Source: Sphingomonas sp. CL5.1 (GTDB lineage: Bacteria > Pseudomonadota > Alphaproteobacteria > Sphingomonadales > Sphingomonadaceae). Taken from it: DNA of 64,000 nt. Positions 62,956 through 64,000 of this stretch are shown here, one piece after another (the first letter of the stretch is position 1; the number at the start of each line of letters is the position of its first letter). The stretch covers positions 3,031,001 through 3,095,000 of the forward strand of contig NZ_CP050137.1 of assembly GCF_013344685.1 (NCBI RefSeq), given 5' to 3'. The notes under the pieces were generated by a model. That model worked only from the letters and a program-made list of their open reading frames with translations, searched no databases and was not told the DNA's origin. Both the position numbers and the translations under genes were made by a program.

Positions 62956-63491
62956 CTGGGCCGCAGCAGCGTGAGCCGAGCGCGGCCGTGCTTGCGGTCC
63001 GCCTCGATGGTGAATCCGGCGACGTCGACCGGTTCGTTATGCGCGGTCTCGATGCTGATCCACGTCCCCGCGCCGACCCAGCCGAGCCGTGCCAGCCGAT
63101 CGAGCGCGACATTGCCCGCGCCGGTGCCATAGGGCGGATCCATCAGGATCAGGTCAAACGGTTGCTGCGTCTGCGCCAGCGACAGGACGGAGGTGGCGCG
63201 GACCTCCGCGCCGGTTGCGCCGAGTTTGGCGATATTCGCGCGCAGCGCGTCGAGCGCGGCCTTGTCCTGCTCGACGAACAGGCAATGCCCGGCGCCGCGC
63301 GACAGCGCCTCCAGCCCGAGCGCGCCGGAGCCGGCGAACAGATCCGCCACGGCCAGCCCCTCGAAGCTGCCGACGCGGCTGGCGAGCATCGAGAACAAGG
63401 CCTCGCGCGTGCGGTCGGCGGTGGGACGGGTGGTATCCCCCTTGGGCGCGACGAGCGGGCGGCCGCGCCATTGGCCGGCGATGATCCTCAT
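62952..63491 (-). CDS. rsmD: 16S rRNA (guanine966-N2)-methyltransferase RsmD
   Basis: A 179-aa methyltransferase modifying G966 of 16S rRNA. N-terminal MRIIAGQWRGRPLVAPKG, the tRNA/rRNA contact RPTADRTREALFSML, SAM motif I VADLFAGSGALGLEAL, and the catalytic DPPYG in LILMDPPYGTG are all visible. Length normal. Its ATG overlaps the rluB-like stop by 4 bp (ATGA), and its stop overlaps the MHS gene by 4 bp. The rluB-rsmD order is common. Confidence 0.95.
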   Translation of the reverse strand: MRIIAGQWRGRPLVAPKGDTTRPTADRTREALFSMLASRVGSFEGLAVADLFAGSGALGLEALSRGAGHCLFVEQDKAALDALRANIAKLGATGAEVRATSVLSLAQTQQPFDLILMDPPYGTGAGNVALDRLARLGWVGAGTWISIETAHNEPVDVAGFTIEADRKHGRARLTLLRPS

Positions 63492-64000
63492 TTGCGCGGC
63501 CTCGCCGGGCCGGAGCGCGGCTTGGGTTTCGCCCAGCCGGCCTTGCGGCGCGGCGGACGCGCCGGGCGGGCGGTGCGCTCCGCCGCCGGTGGCGGCGATG
63601 TCTCGGCGCGCGTTTCGGCCGGCTTGCGTGGCGCGGTCTGCGCGCGGCGCGGCGCGCGTCGTGCCGGCGGCGCGTCGCTGGAGACCGCGATCGGCTCCGG
63701 CGTCGGCCCCTTGCGGTCGAGCGACTGGCGGAAGGCGACCAGATCGTGCTGCCGCACCTCGCCGATTCCACCGGGCGGCAGGTCGCCGAGCACGAACGGG
63801 CCGTAGCGGATGCGGATCAGCCGGTTCACCTCCAGCCCGAGATGTTCGAGCACGCGGCGCACCTCGCGGTTCTTGCCCTCGGTCAGGATCATCTCGATCC
63901 ACAGGTTCGCGCCGGTGCGCCGCTCGATATTCGCGTCGATCGAACCGTAGCGGACGCCGTCGATCTCCACGCCCTCGATCAACGATTCGAGCTGCGACTG
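63488..64000 (-). CDS. rluB: Pseudouridine synthase RluB/RsuA family, C-terminal fragment
   Basis: The last 170 codons of a gene that continues past the window edge. The part present is the end of the catalytic domain: GANLWIEMILTEGKNREVRR and LEHLGLEVNRLIRIRYGPF, the typical RsuA/RluB C-terminal block, with GDLPPG. A 75-residue tail rich in Pro, Ala, Arg and Lys follows, common in sphingomonad RluB proteins and probably flexible and RNA-binding. It is coupled to rsmD by 4-bp overlap. The N-terminal S4 domain and the catalytic Asp lie outside. Target position, probably U2605 of 23S rRNA, is inferred. Confidence 0.88.
   Translation of the reverse strand, partial: QSQLESLIEGVEIDGVRYGSIDANIERRTGANLWIEMILTEGKNREVRRVLEHLGLEVNRLIRIRYGPFVLGDLPPGGIGEVRQHDLVAFRQSLDRKGPTPEPIAVSSDAPPARRAPRRAQTAPRKPAETRAETSPPPAAERTARPARPPRRKAGWAKPKPRSGPARPRK

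Overview
The window reads as a contiguous piece of a GC-rich alphaproteobacterial chromosome, most likely from the Sphingomonadales (Sphingomonas or a close relative). Support comes from the order recG / sdhE / mfd, a fused ispDF gene, a short DnaA-like hdaA gene ahead of ppk1, an FNR regulator of the alphaproteobacterial C-x2-C-x7-C type, and GGAAC-N18-GTT sites that match the alphaproteobacterial general-stress (EcfG) promoter. I see no prophage, insertion sequence or CRISPR array. Almost everything is core chromosome, with a few lineage-specific modules.

Layout. 1-368: end of a 2-oxo acid dehydrogenase E2 gene. 0.4-3.5 kb: a small stress-type membrane peptide, then an inositol module (cytidylyltransferase, inositol-1-phosphate synthase and a divergent CDP-alcohol phosphotransferase). 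3.5-6.1 kb: Cu/Zn superoxide dismutase, an acetyltransferase, a hemerythrin-like protein, an FNR regulator and tRNA-Asn, with a perfect FNR-type box in the middle. 6.1-21.4 kb: nadK-moaA, an EAL protein, mfd, sdhE, recG, a dicarboxylate symporter, a Tat-type M24 peptidase, rmuC, an unknown gene and a Phd-like/PAS-like protein. 21.4-31.4 kb: the dnaG-rpoD operon, a GatB/YqeY protein, carA, carB and greA. 31.5-35.2 kb: a four-gene YqjD/holin-X-like membrane operon, eno and ftsB. 35.2-43.2 kb: a DHA2-type exporter, a prolyl oligopeptidase, small envelope proteins, an SDR and a PcrA/UvrD helicase. 43.3-49.4 kb: GFA, SnoaL-like and methyltransferase genes, purN/purM, and a DUF2066-type protein before hdaA. 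49.4-57.2 kb: polyphosphate genes ppk1, ppx and ppk2, with rnd and aspS between. 57.2-64 kb: carbonic anhydrase, lipA, a Coq10/RatA-type protein, pncC, a secreted unknown, ispDF, an MHS transporter, rsmD and the end of an rluB-like gene.

How parts fit together. Three transcription units for envelope or oxidative stress (the 47-aa peptide, sodC and the YqjD-like operon) carry GGAAC-N18-GTT sites with identical spacing, which suggests a small EcfG regulon here. The FNR gene, the FNR box and the hemerythrin-like gene suggest local oxygen-responsive control. The inositol genes would convert glucose-6-phosphate to a CDP-activated inositol and then to a phosphodiester product. Many neighbouring genes overlap by 4 bp (ATGA or GTGA), indicating translational coupling. 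dnaG, lipA and the GatB/YqeY gene appear to have promoters that start transcription at the start codon, so they may be leaderless.

The least explained parts are the inositol module, the Phd-like/PAS-like gene with its 16-bp palindrome, hairpin-rich gaps around 21.6 and 61.5 kb, the low-GC 3' third of dnaG, and an orphan gene behind a CTGC-N3-GCAG palindrome at 38.8 kb.
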